Assembly: GCA_020465985.1 (NCBI GenBank) | Contig: JAANYP010004342.1 | Location: 124,001-188,000 of the forward strand | Direction: 5' to 3' | From: Centrapalus pauciflorus | Lineage: Eukaryota; Streptophyta; Magnoliopsida; Asterales; Asteraceae | DNA length: 64,000 bases | Shown here: piece after piece, positions 22,801 through 34,395 of the stretch | Layout: each line of letters starts with the position of its first letter | Position numbering within the stretch: the stretch's first letter is position 1 | The notes under the pieces: generated by a model | The model's database searches: none | Told to the model about the DNA's origin: nothing | The model's input: the letters and a program-made list of their open reading frames with translations, nothing else | Translations under genes and position numbers: made by a program

Positions 22801-25800
22801 CCAAGATAGTGTTCAAAGGCCTTGAAATAATTTCCATAGTAAGCATGATATATTGCCTGCACAAATCATAACTGAAATAAGAAAATATCATCAAACAAAA
22901 AAAAATTGGTTTCAGACTTTCAGATGACGGAAACATTTGGTGACATTTGCAAATTATCAATAGAGCTCAATTAAAATTACATGCTTACTGCATCCAGAAC
23001 CACAATTTTGGATTTATCTAGTTGGTCGTTATGTTGCGGGTGTGCATCAAGCCAAAACCAGACGAAGCCAGAACTGAAAACCAAATTGATATAAACCAGG
23101 ATGTTTTCAGTTTAAATCCGGTTTGGTCCAATAACTGACGTGGGACAGGTCCGGCCGGATACATACTTGGATTTGTTTTAATGTGCAAACACATGAACCA
23201 TTTCTTAAAAGAATTTTGAACTGGGCATGAACCGAAATCTGGTTTTGAAACACTGTCTGAACAACCTAACACAGCTGATTGCAAATCTGGTTCGGTCTGC
23301 TCCAGGTTCAGTTCTTTGGACTTGTTGGTCTAGACACACCAACAAATTCAAAAATTTCAAAGTAACTGAAAAATATCACAATGAAGTGAAGAAGATTAGA
23401 GGGTTTGACTCTCTGGATCCTGTAAAGTACTGTAATGGAAAACTCACCAAGGCCTCATGCAACCAAGCTGATGGAATACCCATGTCCTCGATAAATTGGT
23501 GTTGGTTCTCTTCAGCACTCCAGGTTTCACAATACTGGAACAAGATTTCCCTGATAACACGAGCTTGCAGGTACGGATAATCATCACGATGGGGCATATG
23601 GAGCACAACATAGATGGCCCAATGACATTGTCCCAGGCATAACAATTGGGAAACAAGACTCATGTCAAGATCATGAAGATCATCTGAACTAAATGTGCCA
23701 ACTGCTTCCAATACCGCACGTTGATGCCAAATCATATGGTGATCAAGTGGATCGTGAGTTGAAGCAAATGCACTAAACATAGTTTTCAAGATGCTAAAGT
23801 CTCTCTCTTCACTAGCATGAAGCAGCATAAGATAATATGCAAGATCAAATCGGTTTCCAGGGCTCCAACTTACACCGTCCTCTACCAATCCTTCATCTAT
23901 GTAAACGGGGACAGGATATGGGGCTCTTCCATCTTCAAGAAGATGATGATATGTTTGGAAAATGAAGGTCAAATCAAAAACTGGTGGAAGCTGGTACCAC
24001 ATCAACAATCCTAGAAACCGTTTCCAGTCAATGTTCATGTCACCCAAAGCACCATGAATATTACCAGCAAGCAACTCAAAAAGCCTTATCCGGTCCTTCT
24101 CAATAAAATTGAAATCCAAACCATTGGTTTTCCAAAGATTAAGTTGTCGATCAATATCAGTACGATTGACAGTGGACCCACCAGCCTGGCTCAGGAGACA
24201 AGCGAGTCTCACGTCTCCCCTAGAAGCAGAGAGTTCTACAGCTGCATCAAGTTGTCGTCCAGTAAGGAGCAAGAACAAGTGTTGCAGATCACTTGAATCA
24301 TTCAAGGAACTTATTTCATCTTGTACACGGTGACATACACTCTCTTGCAACCAGTAACTAAACTCTGCTCTTCGGATCAAGGGAAGTGCTTCTGCGTCAG
24401 GATCTAATGAACTTTCCGCATGGTGATGTCCCACAGAATTTAACTGCTCACTTGTTTCCCTTGAGGAAAAAAGAACCTTTATCAGTTCCCACACAAGCAC
24501 TTGGTGCATTAACACCACACGAGCAGAAGAAGATAATCCAGGTACCTCCAATTGCTTCTCAATAATGCCTATATAGCTCCGACATACATGTGAAAGTTCC
24601 AAGCGATTACAAACAAGCTTCCGAATTTTTAGCTTATACGAATCAACTACAACTTCCTTTGTTACATGACTTGCTTCTTTATGAAAATTTAGCAGAGAAT
24701 CAAAACATAAATCAATAAGTTCCTCCTGTACTTTATTATTTTCATCTCTGACCACATTATCAGTTGCAACTTTTTCTAAATTTATTATAGAAGACACTTC
24801 CCGCTTCTTATCACTGTTACCAACAGTTGAACCACAGTGAAGAAGGAGGCCATTTGGACCCCAGGCAATACCAAATGACCTACCCATGAACAATGCAGCA
24901 TCGACTATATTCTGAGAATAGCTTCTTGTCACCGGTGTTTCCTTCAACTCCAACTTAAATCCTTGAACTTTTGTTGTTGTCAAAGGAAGGCCTTTGTTTT
25001 GATGAGCCAATAAAATAGACCCATTAGGGCTTGAGGCGAAACTACCAGGATTATACTCAAGCAGTGCAAGTGGAGTTTTCCGAATTGCTGGGGGACTGGA
25101 TTGTTGCACTGTTCTGCTAGAAGCATGCTGTAGTGGAGATCTTATGGACTCGTTACCAGAAGGTGGCCTATGGTACCTTTTGTTAAACTCCTCATCCTCT
25201 TCCTCATCAGGAAACATCATCATTTTCATTTCCTTCATTCGAATGGGATCAAGACCAAGGTGTGAAGGAAGGGAATGAGAAAGCAGACGGGGATCCACTA
25301 AGGCGCTCTCTTCCTCGATATCAGAACCATCACTATCATTCATTTTAACTGGTTCTTGAACCTCTACATCCGCATCGTCCATTGTAATATCTTCCTCTTC
25401 ATCATCGCTCAAACCAAATCTGCTAAAATGTTGAACCAGGAATTTCCACTCTCTTGTGTTTGGGTCAAAAGAAATAAATTCTGCTCCTTGCCTTTCTGCA
25501 TTTACCCTCAACTTCTCTATGGTTTGGCCTTCTCTGCTGAATTTCGATGAGCTCATTTGTAGCACTAAAGTTACTTCTGCAGCCTTATTAAGTCCCTTAC
25601 CAACCACAGGTTTGTCAGTTTCATCTTCATACACAACAATCTCATTCCTCCTGAACTTGATAATCTGGTCTAAATTTAACCATCTGACATCAGTTTCCCC
25701 GAGAAACCTAACTCTTCCATAACCATATCTACCAACTGTGAAGTTTTGTACACTGCTGCAATGACCTGGATCCATGAGCTCCCTCACAGCCAATTCACTA

Positions 25801-25982
25801 AGGCAAGGTTTCATGAAATAATCAGAAGCTTGCAGAGTAGGTAAGAAAGCTTCCATCTCAGATGAGATTGAACAAGCTGAAGAACCATTATCACCATCCA
25901 AAATTACTTTTCTTTTCTTAAATTGAGATTGAGTAACAAGAGGTTGACGAAATGAGTCCAGAGCATCCAATTTCACGCCCAT
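19891..25982 (-). CDS. NUP96: Nuclear pore complex protein NUP96 (SAR3 / MOS3)
   Basis: NUP96 is part of the Nup107-160 scaffold (Y complex) of the nuclear pore. In Arabidopsis its loss suppresses auxin resistance and impairs innate immunity and mRNA export. Exons, minus order, are 25982-23448, 22856-22733, 21252-21104, 20860-20763 and 20086-19891, all GT-AG, summing to 3102 nt and 1033 aa (Arabidopsis protein about 1046). The N-terminal half-domain (about 48-190) is a peptidase-S59/Nup98 autoproteolytic fold (MDPGHCSSVQNFTVGRYGYG) and ends in HFSRFGL at 185-191 before an acidic DDEEED run. The Nup96 alpha-solenoid domain follows, and the C-terminus holds AEEISDLL and LSCFDSIFDSPIPEDL. The start is the first in-frame ATG after a likely acceptor at about 25998. 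Three introns hold transposon insertions or repeats. It is the only NUP gene in the window. Confidence 0.94.
20114..20330. mobile_element. hAT MITE (TAGGGGTGGCAA family) in NUP96 intron 4
   Basis: Ends taaaggtggcaattt and aaaattgtcacccctA are inverse, with a perfect 8-bp TSD attatagt (20106-20113 and 20331-20338). The 217-bp element repeats 'acccgtt' and 'caaacgggtt'-like words. It lies wholly inside the last intron, about 30 bases from the final exon. Confidence 0.8.
21730..22115. mobile_element. hAT MITE with AATAGCG repeats in NUP96 intron 2
   Basis: Flanked by an 8-bp duplication ctccagtt (21722-21729 and 22116-22123). Ends cagtgttcttaatagcg and cgctatcaacaactatg are inverse counterparts. 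Subterminal zones are packed with 'agcg', 'cgctat' and 'gtagcg' words in both orientations, as expected for transposase-binding subterminal repeats. Length 386 bp, non-coding. Confidence 0.75.
22930..23370. repeat. Degenerate repeat in NUP96 intron 1
   Basis: The stretch contains mirrored words (aaaccagacgaagcc, tccggtttggtcc, gaaatctggttttg, aaatctggttcggtctg) resembling a decayed inverted-repeat element. Termini and TSD could not be set. Confidence 0.25.
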
Positions 25983-27729
25983 TTCAAATTAATGTTTACT
26001 GCGCCTATTTATTGTTGGTGAAATTCTTCCAAATATCCTGATCAAATGCATAAGAAACAAGGTAAAATAAAAGCAATATAGGTTTTTGTCAGAATATGAG
26101 AATATCGCTGGTACTGGAAGCCAACAAATTTTACAACAACTCTCCTGCATCATGACGTCATTCTTGTGAGGGTTGGCCAAATAGGCAAATATATAATCAC
26201 CCTGATTAAACACCATGCCTAGCTCCCAAATACTGACCTGGGTGGTTAACACAGTATGTAAGCTCAAGCTTTTTCGTAGAAAGGCTGCTTTAAAAGCCTT
26301 TAGCCTCGTGACTCCCTACTTTAATATAAAAAGACATACTCCCTCGTGGCTGTTGAAATGATTTAGACTCTAAGGTGATGTTTATTTTTTTGACAACTTA
26401 AATTTCTGATGTGTTATTATGTCCTATGCAGAAGTGGTGGTCCAAAAGTATGAAAACTGCATAAATTGTTTGTTTCATGAACCAAAATAGTTTGATTGCC
26501 CAAAAAATAATATATGCTTCATATTCAAACATATCAAAATGTAATGCTTCACAAATATCTGTATTAAAAAACACCAAAGCAATAACAATATTAATGAACA
26601 AAAATCACTAAATCAGGGGTAAGTTAGGCAAGAAATGCAGACTCAAAACATAACACATACTTCAATTCAAGCAAGAATCGGGTTTCATCAGTAAAGACAA
26701 GTTAGGTAAGAACTATGAATCTTCCAAAAAATTTACAGATCAAGGTTTCAACCCTAAAAACAAGTTAGAAGAAGAGTGCCGTTGAGAGAGTGTGTGTATG
26801 TATAACAATGGAGATAGAAGAGTGCTGTTGGGGGCCGTGGTGATGCAGAGTAGGGAGCGGCAGTGCAGATGGCGGCAGTGGTGCAGAGCAGGACAGTCAT
26901 GTGCGTAAAGGGTTAGGGGTTGTTTGTTTTTTAAGAGATTAAATGTATGATGCCTTTTTTTTCCTGTCTACAACATTAATAGGTGGTCCAAAAGTCTGAA
27001 AGCTACAGAAAGAACAACGTTTGTTTTGTAAAACCAATCAACCAGAAAGATTCTCTAATTGCGTTTAATTCTGACTTCTTTGTTTAAAAAAATGTGTGTT
27101 TACTGCAAATGATATGCAAGAGACATGTGTTTACCGCTAATACTATAACTACCAATTCAAAACCATAACTACAACCTACATATTGATGCATCACCACTAA
27201 AATCAAACTACATAGATTGAGCAAATGCAATATACAAACTATAATCCAACCAAACAAATGAAAATCTTTAAGCACAAACTATTGAACAAAATGCAATTTA
27301 AACTTTAACCACAAGCAACAAACAGGTTTATTATCATAATAAACCATCCAAAAGTATAATCCCAAAGAACACATGCGTTTATACTATAAATAATTAACAA
27401 TTCAAAACTATATTCACAACCTACAAACTGATGCATTACTACTTAAATCACAAACTTTATTCACAATCTATAATCCCAAGCTATTGAGGGATTGCATTTC
27501 AAACTATAATCATAAAACTTTAAACCGATCTATAATCACAAACTTTTATCAAAGAAGATAATCAAAAACTTTTATCAAAAAAGATAATCACAAACTTTTA
27601 TCGAAAAATATATATCACAAAGTATAATGTAAAAAAAAAAAATTCGACAGACAGACCAACCACAGTGAACCAGAAATCGACAGAGAGAATGAGTGAGAGA
27701 ACTAGAAATCGGGGGACAGAGAGACCTAC
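25983..27729 (-). other. Probable 5' UTR intron of NUP96 filled with repeats
   Basis: An acceptor-like ggcgcag lies at about 25998 on the minus strand, and a donor CCG|GTAGGT at 27730/27729. Between them there is no coding sequence. The phrase 'ggtggtccaaaag' recurs near 26438 and 26983 and a GC-rich piece lies at 26780-26900, suggesting nested transposon debris. Confidence 0.4.
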
Positions 27730-27900
27730 CGGAGTTGGCGACGCAGAGAATGCGAGAGGCGACGGCCGGTGTTCGCAAGGCAAGGGGGTGACGGTCAGGC
27801 AAGGGCGTAGGAGGGTGCTAGGGTTTTCATTGGAGCTCTGTGTGTGTCTGACTGTCTGTGAGAAGTGGAGAGTGGAGAGCGCGCTTTTCTATTTTCGGAA
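27730..27900 (-). promoter_or_regulatory. Candidate 5' UTR exon of NUP96
   Basis: A GC-rich segment whose minus strand is CT-rich at its start (ctctccactctccacttctc), contains the plant-leader word aaaccctagc, and ends at a good donor (CCG|GTAGGT). An ATG near 27829 opens an upstream frame of only 11 codons before TGA. No other gene lies between it and NUP96. The link is inferred and needs transcript evidence. Confidence 0.4.
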
Positions 27901-27903
27901 AAG

Positions 27904-28190
27904 GTAAAAAAAATATTATGAAAAAACCAACTAATTGCAACGTTTTTTTTGCGTTTTTGTTATTTTTCTCATAAAAGTTTTTAAGTTATCTTTTTCTTTT
28001 GGTTTAGTGTAAATTAAACATTAAACCCCGTTATAATTAATGAACCGGGTTTTAAAAAACTGAAAAATTAGGTTCTATTATCCAAAAAATTTATTTAAAA
28101 AAAGAAAACCTTAAGAACTTTTTTAGAGAAAAATAACATGAATGGATGAAAACGTAAAAAAAACATCTAGGTTTTTTCATAGTAAACCTT
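27904..28190. repeat. Foldback MULE-type MITE, diverged copy
   Basis: Shares the ordered words attatgaaaaaaccaac, ttggtttagtg, cattaaaccccgttataatt and ataacatgaatgga...gttttttcata with the intact foldback element at 54631-54936. The two arms are inverse of each other but have drifted. No TSD was recognised. It lies just upstream of the candidate NUP96 leader exon. Confidence 0.6.
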
Positions 28191-28670
28191 AAAAAAATAT
28201 TTTCGAAAGAGGTAAAAAAAAAAAGTATTTTAACCTTCTTTGTTTTTTTAAACATTTTTCCAATAAATATATTTGGTTGTCCAGGGTAAAAAAACTCTTC
28301 TTATAAAAATAATAAACCAAACCCAACTGTAAAACGTTTATGGAAGAAACGAGGCGTGCTTGTTTGGTGTTGTGCCTCTTTCCTTAGAATAAGAGGAAAA
28401 CAAATTTTCAAGCATTGTTTTTAAAACTAGACTGATCTATCAGTTAAGTACATTTCTCTTTTAGTTTGATTCAATTCTAATAAGTATTTGTAAATGAACC
28501 GGTCATAAACAGACGGTTTTGGTCAAATCAGATAAAATCGTCAACATGTTAAACTACTTGTTTTGCATTTATTATCATCGATGACGTCGACCTCCTATTG
28601 TTGATGGAGCTACGGTCGGAGCCTGATTATGGAAGAGGGAGAGAGGCCATAAAAGAGGAAGCCCGATATG
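28191..28670. other. No gene recognised
   Basis: AT-rich sequence. The end (28577-28670) has a short open frame with LMELRSEPDYGRGREA that is not recognised. A hAT element has inserted at its right edge. Confidence 0.3.
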
Positions 28671-29536
28671 CAGTGGCGGATCAAAAAATTTGTAGGGGAC
28701 GAAATTTATCATATTGCGACAGTATGAGTGTTTGTGAATCTATACAAATTTTTCACACCTCAAAAGTTCGATCGGTTCATTTTGATTATATAAAAAATGA
28801 AATAAATGATACAACTCATTAATCGTTACAGACTAAAAGAAATTATATTCTACGGTTGTCCTTACGAGTTTTCATATTTTGAAACCGGGTTATTAGTTAT
28901 TACGTTGTCGTCCAAAACATTGAGTAATTCTTTTTGGTGTAAATGCAACATTCATTTTCACCACCAATTGAATTGCGCAAACTACTTCTAGAAGTTGTGC
29001 GAGAAGTATTAAAAGTTCTTCCACTTGATGAAATTCAGATCTTGGTAAATTATTTTTAAATCGATTCATATTGTCTGATGAACTAAAACGATTAAACAAA
29101 TATAACTTAATATTAATCGTTAAACACTTAAAATGTTAAACAAATAATAATCTAAATATCTAAAAGACAAATAAATACGAACATTCTTACAAACAACAAA
29201 CAATTAAATAACAATAAAATTAACAATATATTTCTAGTCCAAGCCCAATTGTGAAGTGCCCAAAAATGAATTAGCTCAATAAATGAAAGTTCAAAACACG
29301 TGTATTTTTAATTTATTTGGTAAATGGGTAACAAACTATTAGGTATTACTATATTTTTCTTAGATTTTGTAACAAATTTTTTATATGTGTAAAATTTATA
29401 AAAACTAACAAGAATATTGGGGTCAAACTTCAAAAATCATAGGGGTCAAAAAAATTTCGATTATATATATAACACATAAAATAAAAAAGTTACCGGGGTC
29501 ATTTGACCCCACACCCAAAGCATGCATCCGCCACTG
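28671..29536. mobile_element. Non-autonomous hAT element, 866 bp
   Basis: Ends cagtggcggatc and catccgccactg are inverse repeats and the element is flanked by an 8-bp near-perfect duplication (ccgatatg at 28663-28670, ccgatata at 29537-29544). The interior has the typical 'gggtcatttgacccc' near the right end and AT-rich filler. No transposase frame survives. Confidence 0.8.
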
Positions 29537-30684
29537 CCGATATAAGACTTGTTGTAATAGTATGAAAATAACAACTAGTACGTGAAATTATGTTAGTTGT
29601 TATTATGTGACATTTGATTAGTTGGCAAACTTTGATTTGTTGATTTAGTTTGATTGGACATAGTTGTCTGTTATGGTAATTTTAAATTATAATTGATCAA
29701 ATTAAAAGTCAGATTGACTTTAAGTTGAATCTGGTGACTATGTTAATTGTTTTGAATTTAGATGATTAGATTATCATTTTCAGAATTAACTAAGAAAAAT
29801 TGTTAAACATTTAATATTGGATATTATATCTTATTTTGATTGAACCGCCTTAAGAAACATGTATATTCTCCAAAGTATCTCTCCTATTTCATTTTGCATA
29901 AACATATTTCCTCATCTATGTATGTATATGTTGTACGTGAGAAATCATAAGCAAGAAGTCTAGCAAAAGAAATTCAAGAACATTCATCTTCATCTCCACC
30001 TCCCTTATTTGAGCTCCAACATGATCGCTTCTTTCTCTTTCTTATTCATTGAGGTAAGCCAATAATAGTGATTAAATTACTATGTGAAGTTAGTTTGATG
30101 ACTAACTAGTTTTTCAAAGCTATTTTATGAAGTTTATAATGAGATTATGAGTTTAATTGAGCATGAGACAAGTTGTGATAAAACATAGCATGAAAACCGA
30201 AGTTTTTGGTTGTTCTTCGTTTGCGGACATGTTGGATTGAGGTTTGCTGGTAGCGTGAATGCGAGTCTTCATGGTAGCGCAAGTTGCTTGCTCGCAACTG
30301 TGTACATGGTAATTTGGCTGAAGTTACATGGCCACGTAAGTTGTGTAGTGTATGATTTACACAGGGTCGTCTCATCAATTTCGGAGGTCATATGATTGTG
30401 ATTACAACATAGAATCATAGACTCTTAAATATTTAAAACAGTAATTTGGTCATTTTGAGACTCAATTTTAATAGGTAAACTGAAAGTCGTGGACGACCAA
30501 AATAATTATTAGTGAGAAATTAATATGAATAATATGAATTAAAATAAGTTTGACATGAAAAATATTTTAACGCACTTACGCACAACGTGTATGTGTCAAA
30601 TGCATTAAAATATTTTTTATTGGCATATACTTAGATCTTTATTATAACTGTGAGATCATGCGAAATTGGGGTCCTGTAGGAGAT

Positions 30685-31648
30685 TCACGACGCCTCTGTG
30701 TTCACAATACCACCATCATTCACGCCATTGTTGTAGTTCACCACATCATCGGTAACTTGAGATAAAAGATTGTAACGTTGTAACTTGAGAACTTCCAAAA
30801 TGTAAATTATGCAAATAGACATGAGCAGAACACCTTAATGTAATAATCTCAAATAGACAAGTTTTGGTCTTAAAAGGTTCCAATATAATAAATGTTGTGA
30901 ATTTAAAATGTAATAATCTTGCATCAAATTAAGAAATACCATGTTCTGTAAGAACACCCCAATGATAAAATGACAGAACTTTAGCAAAAATATCTAAATG
31001 TGATGAGTGATGAGTGATGATTCGAACTATTCAAGTCACAATAATCATTTTCGAGAAAAACATTTATATACACCATCATTGTACAAAGAAAGTTCTAGAG
31101 AAGAAAAGAATGTTAACCTTAAGGCAGACAAACAATTTACATACCCTGCTAAATATGTAATTACCATGTGTTGAAGTTACATTGGTTAGTTTTGTAGCAC
31201 TTGACAAAACATGTTCTGGTTTCTATTTCTTTTTTGGAATCAAAAGAATCAACTATCTACTGCAACAAAACTTATATGGAATCACTTGATTATAATTAAG
31301 TATTTGATTGCAAATTTTGAACATCACAATAATCACTTTGAAACACCATGAACGATAAACCCTCTAAATCAAGATTTCTCAATTAGTTTACGATTCAAGG
31401 CCATCAACAATTACTTCTAAAAGTTTGAATGTAGACTAGTAAAGAACCACTCAAGTAGACATTTAACTTATCAATTGTTATTGCGTTTGAAACTTAAACA
31501 GACAAAAATTCTCTATCTAAAAACTATGTAGTATAGAATTCATGTACAAATTGAAATTATAAAAAGCATATGCAACATAAAGCAGTATGAAGAAACATAC
31601 CTCACACTCTCCAACTCTTACTTGGAGCTCATCTCCATGTCGATTGCC
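30685..31648 (-). pseudogene. Two exon-like fragments of an unrecognised gene
   Basis: On the minus strand 31648-31601 is an exact 16-codon open block (GNRHGDELQVRVGECE) bounded by acceptor TTGTTAG and donor GAG|GTATGT. Further on, 30755-30685 follows an acceptor-like TCAAG and reads VTDDVVNYNNGVNDGGIVNT with three more codons and TGA. The two are separated by about 850 bases of AT-rich DNA. No family was recognised and no other exons were found, so this is either a captured gene scrap or chance. Confidence 0.25.
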
Positions 31649-31954
31649 CTAACAAATCAATAAAAAAATTAACATAGATTGAAAATGTTATAATCACAAA
31701 TAGAGTTCACCAATGATTGTACATATCTAAAAACGATGTTGATTAAAACAATGACAAAATACGATTAGGTCCGCCCATGGCAGAGAATTAAGTAGATACT
31801 AAAATGAGGGAAAGAGAAATACATCATAAGATCATTGTATTTCAAGTTTCATGGTTTATGAAACCAAAGAATTTTGTTATAGTTTTTTTTCCCTTCAGTT
31901 CTTTCTATCAAACGCAACATTTGTTCTATCTCGAGAAAGAAGGACAAACTTTTA

Positions 31955-32246
31955 GGTGTGGTTTGGTTCATGGATTGTAATTTGAAAGAATTGGAATTTG
32001 AATTTTAGTTATTAATATCGTTGATGGTGAGGGTTGAAGATAGTTTTTAGTATTAGTTAGAGATATTGATTCGAATCCAATTCATGTATGTGTATGAGTT
32101 GGGAGGAATGTCAAATTCCTATGAACAAATAAATTTGATAAAAAATACATAAAATTTAATCACTTGCCTTGGTTATCAAAAATTTTAAACAAGCTAAATG
32201 TAAATTTCAATTCCATCAAATTCAATTCCACGAACCAAACGCCACC
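31955..32246. repeat. MITE with GGTGTGGTTTGG / CCAAACGCCACC ends
   Basis: Terminal words ggtgtggtttggttcatgg and ccacgaaccaaacgccacc are inverse. The interior shares 'aattcatgtatg', 'atgtcaaattc' and 'aaaatacataaa' with the partial copy at 14430-14602. The TSD is not clear. Confidence 0.55.
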
Positions 32247-32416
32247 ATAAAGAAAAAGATATAAAAGGGCAATGGTATATGAAGAGAGTGAAAGGGGTTA
32301 TATGTTGAAATAAAAATAATTATTAGCGGTGTTTATTGCTAACCATTGTTGTGTGTATTCTATTAGCCATGAGAGTTTTCCCTACCAGAGTTGAGTTATT
32401 AGCAGGCTGACCGACC

Positions 32417-33463
32417 CAGGGCCGTTCCTATCATTTTTAAGACACGGGGCAAGAACTTAAAGTGGGCCCTCTAAACATATATATTCAAAACAAGCAAAGT
32501 TCGTTAAAGAAAAAAACAAACTTACAATTATATAATGCCGGTATTGTAGCATCGTTGTTAATCTTTAATCTTCAAACAATCACAACCTGCCCTTGCAAAA
32601 TAATTCAAATGAAAATAATTCAATTACACAACATTAGTTTATTAAAATAATTAAGAAATCAAATGAAACAAAAACACAAACAATACCTTTAAGCTGCAAA
32701 TTAATGTATAAAAGATTCACATTGATACCGTGCAAAATATGATAATAACATTTGCCAAACAAAATTTTCTAATTTCATAATATTCTCTAAATGACTAAAC
32801 TCTGGTTATGGTATGTGGAATTGAATTATCTTCTCTAAACCTTGAGTCCCCTTTTACAAACTCAAACTTTAGAAGTTGACAGTTCACAAATCACAAAATT
32901 CACAATACACTAATTGAGAATTTTAGATTTCCAGAAAGAACAATTAACAAAGAGTCAAAGAATTTGAGAATTTAAAAATTCCAGAATTAATCAATGATTC
33001 AAAATAAAGATGAGAAATTAAAGATTGAGGATGTGAGGATCGAAGATTCTAATAGAAATGAGAACTTACCGATTACCCTGGTTGGATTTGTTGATTTGGA
33101 ACCGTAATCGACGGCTCCCACTCATAAGATCCCGTTGATTTCTCGTCAATCAAATATAGCCTCCTCGATTTTCTCCTTTGTAGCGTACGCAGTGTCTTGG
33201 ATTTGGTACGAGATTTGCGTTCCATTCGGGATTCGCCTTCCTGGTGCGCCGTGAATGTGTGCGTGAACAGTGAATGCGTCCCCTTTCTGAAATCTGAATG
33301 TGCAGTGCGTTCAATTTGTTCCGGACTCCATTTGCTGATCTGCTCCACACGGACCACACATATTTGGGCTAGGCTAGGCATATAAGGTAAAAAATTTTGG
33401 GCCCCTTGCTGTGATTGGGCCCTGGGCGGTGGCCCAGGCCTACCAGGCCCAGGGCCGGCCCTG
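32417..33463. mobile_element. Non-autonomous hAT element (CAGGGCCG family), 1047 bp
   Basis: A perfect 8-bp TSD gaccgacc flanks it (32409-32416 and 33464-33471). Ends cagggccgttcc and gggccggccctg are inverse. The right 400 bp is GC-rich and carries leader-like sequence with a 141-codon minus-strand open frame of low complexity, which is not taken as a gene. A 255-bp deletion derivative sits at 49668-49922. Confidence 0.85.
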
Positions 33464-34395
33464 GACCGACCTAATGCACTCTTTCTCATGGATATCATGC
33501 TTCATGATGGATGTATCAGGGATGAGTAAGTTGTGCATGAGTGAGAGTTGAATTGTATGAGTTATCTATGTGATATGTTGTGATGAAGTCTTATATGCAG
33601 AGTTTAACCCTCATATATTCACGAGCTTTAGTTTATGTGTTTTGAGTTTAAATATGTATCTAAGGGATTTAGAAGACAGATACTATATCGATGGATCCGT
33701 AGTAAGAGATATCAAAAGGCTTTCATGGATTCCTACGTCTTAACTATGTAAGTGACCCTCCTCGCTATCTGGAATTTGTGGTAATGATGTACCTATGATC
33801 TCAGTTATATGTATCAGAGATATCTGAATTTGCATTATGAGATATATTAAAGTTTTAAATTAGTCAAGAATTGTGTAACCTTTAACACAGAATATCGCGT
33901 TATTATATTATATTATTATTACCTACGATGTTATATGACGTGATATTTCCTTGAGATTTGAGGTGTTACAGATTACATATGATTTGTTTATAGTTGAATA
34001 TATATACGATATTATGTAGTTTAATCAAGATCTATACAATTCGCTTTAAATTGTAAAATGATAATCAACAAATGTCAAATATAAAAATGTCAAGCAACAT
34101 CTCTTACAACATAACAAGCGGTGAGTTTAATTATATATTAATATTGACCCATGTAATACATTGATATTTTTAATTGGGACGGGTGTCATCAGTTTCATTT
34201 TTTTCTGTCTCCGTCTCCGCTTAAAATAAATGGTTTCCTCAAACTCATCGTGATTGGAATGGTTTTTGGTTTTCCCGTTAGGTTTCGGGTTGTTTGCTAT
34301 CTTATACAATGAGTTAATTAATTATTTAAAAAATAACTTTTAGTTAATTATTTATTTTTTTAGCTAAAAAAAGCTTACTTTTAGAATAATTTTTA

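Larger units (their letters stand above)
29560..33970. mobile_element. Possible disrupted LTR retrotransposon LTR
   Basis: The right edge reads gaggtgttaca at 33960-33970, the inverse of the TGTAACACC word that opens many plant gypsy LTRs. Positions 29850-30050 resemble a U3/R leader (CT-rich, 'catcttcatctccacctccc'). Positions 30490-30610 recur in inverse form at 56630-56770. The middle (about 30.7-33.46 kb) contains later insertions, including a hAT element. The left border was not found, so the span is a hypothesis. Confidence 0.3.

Noticed and set aside
33073..33498. A 141-codon minus-strand open frame
   Set aside because: It runs through the terminal repeat of the hAT element at 32417-33463 and past its end. 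No family was recognised.
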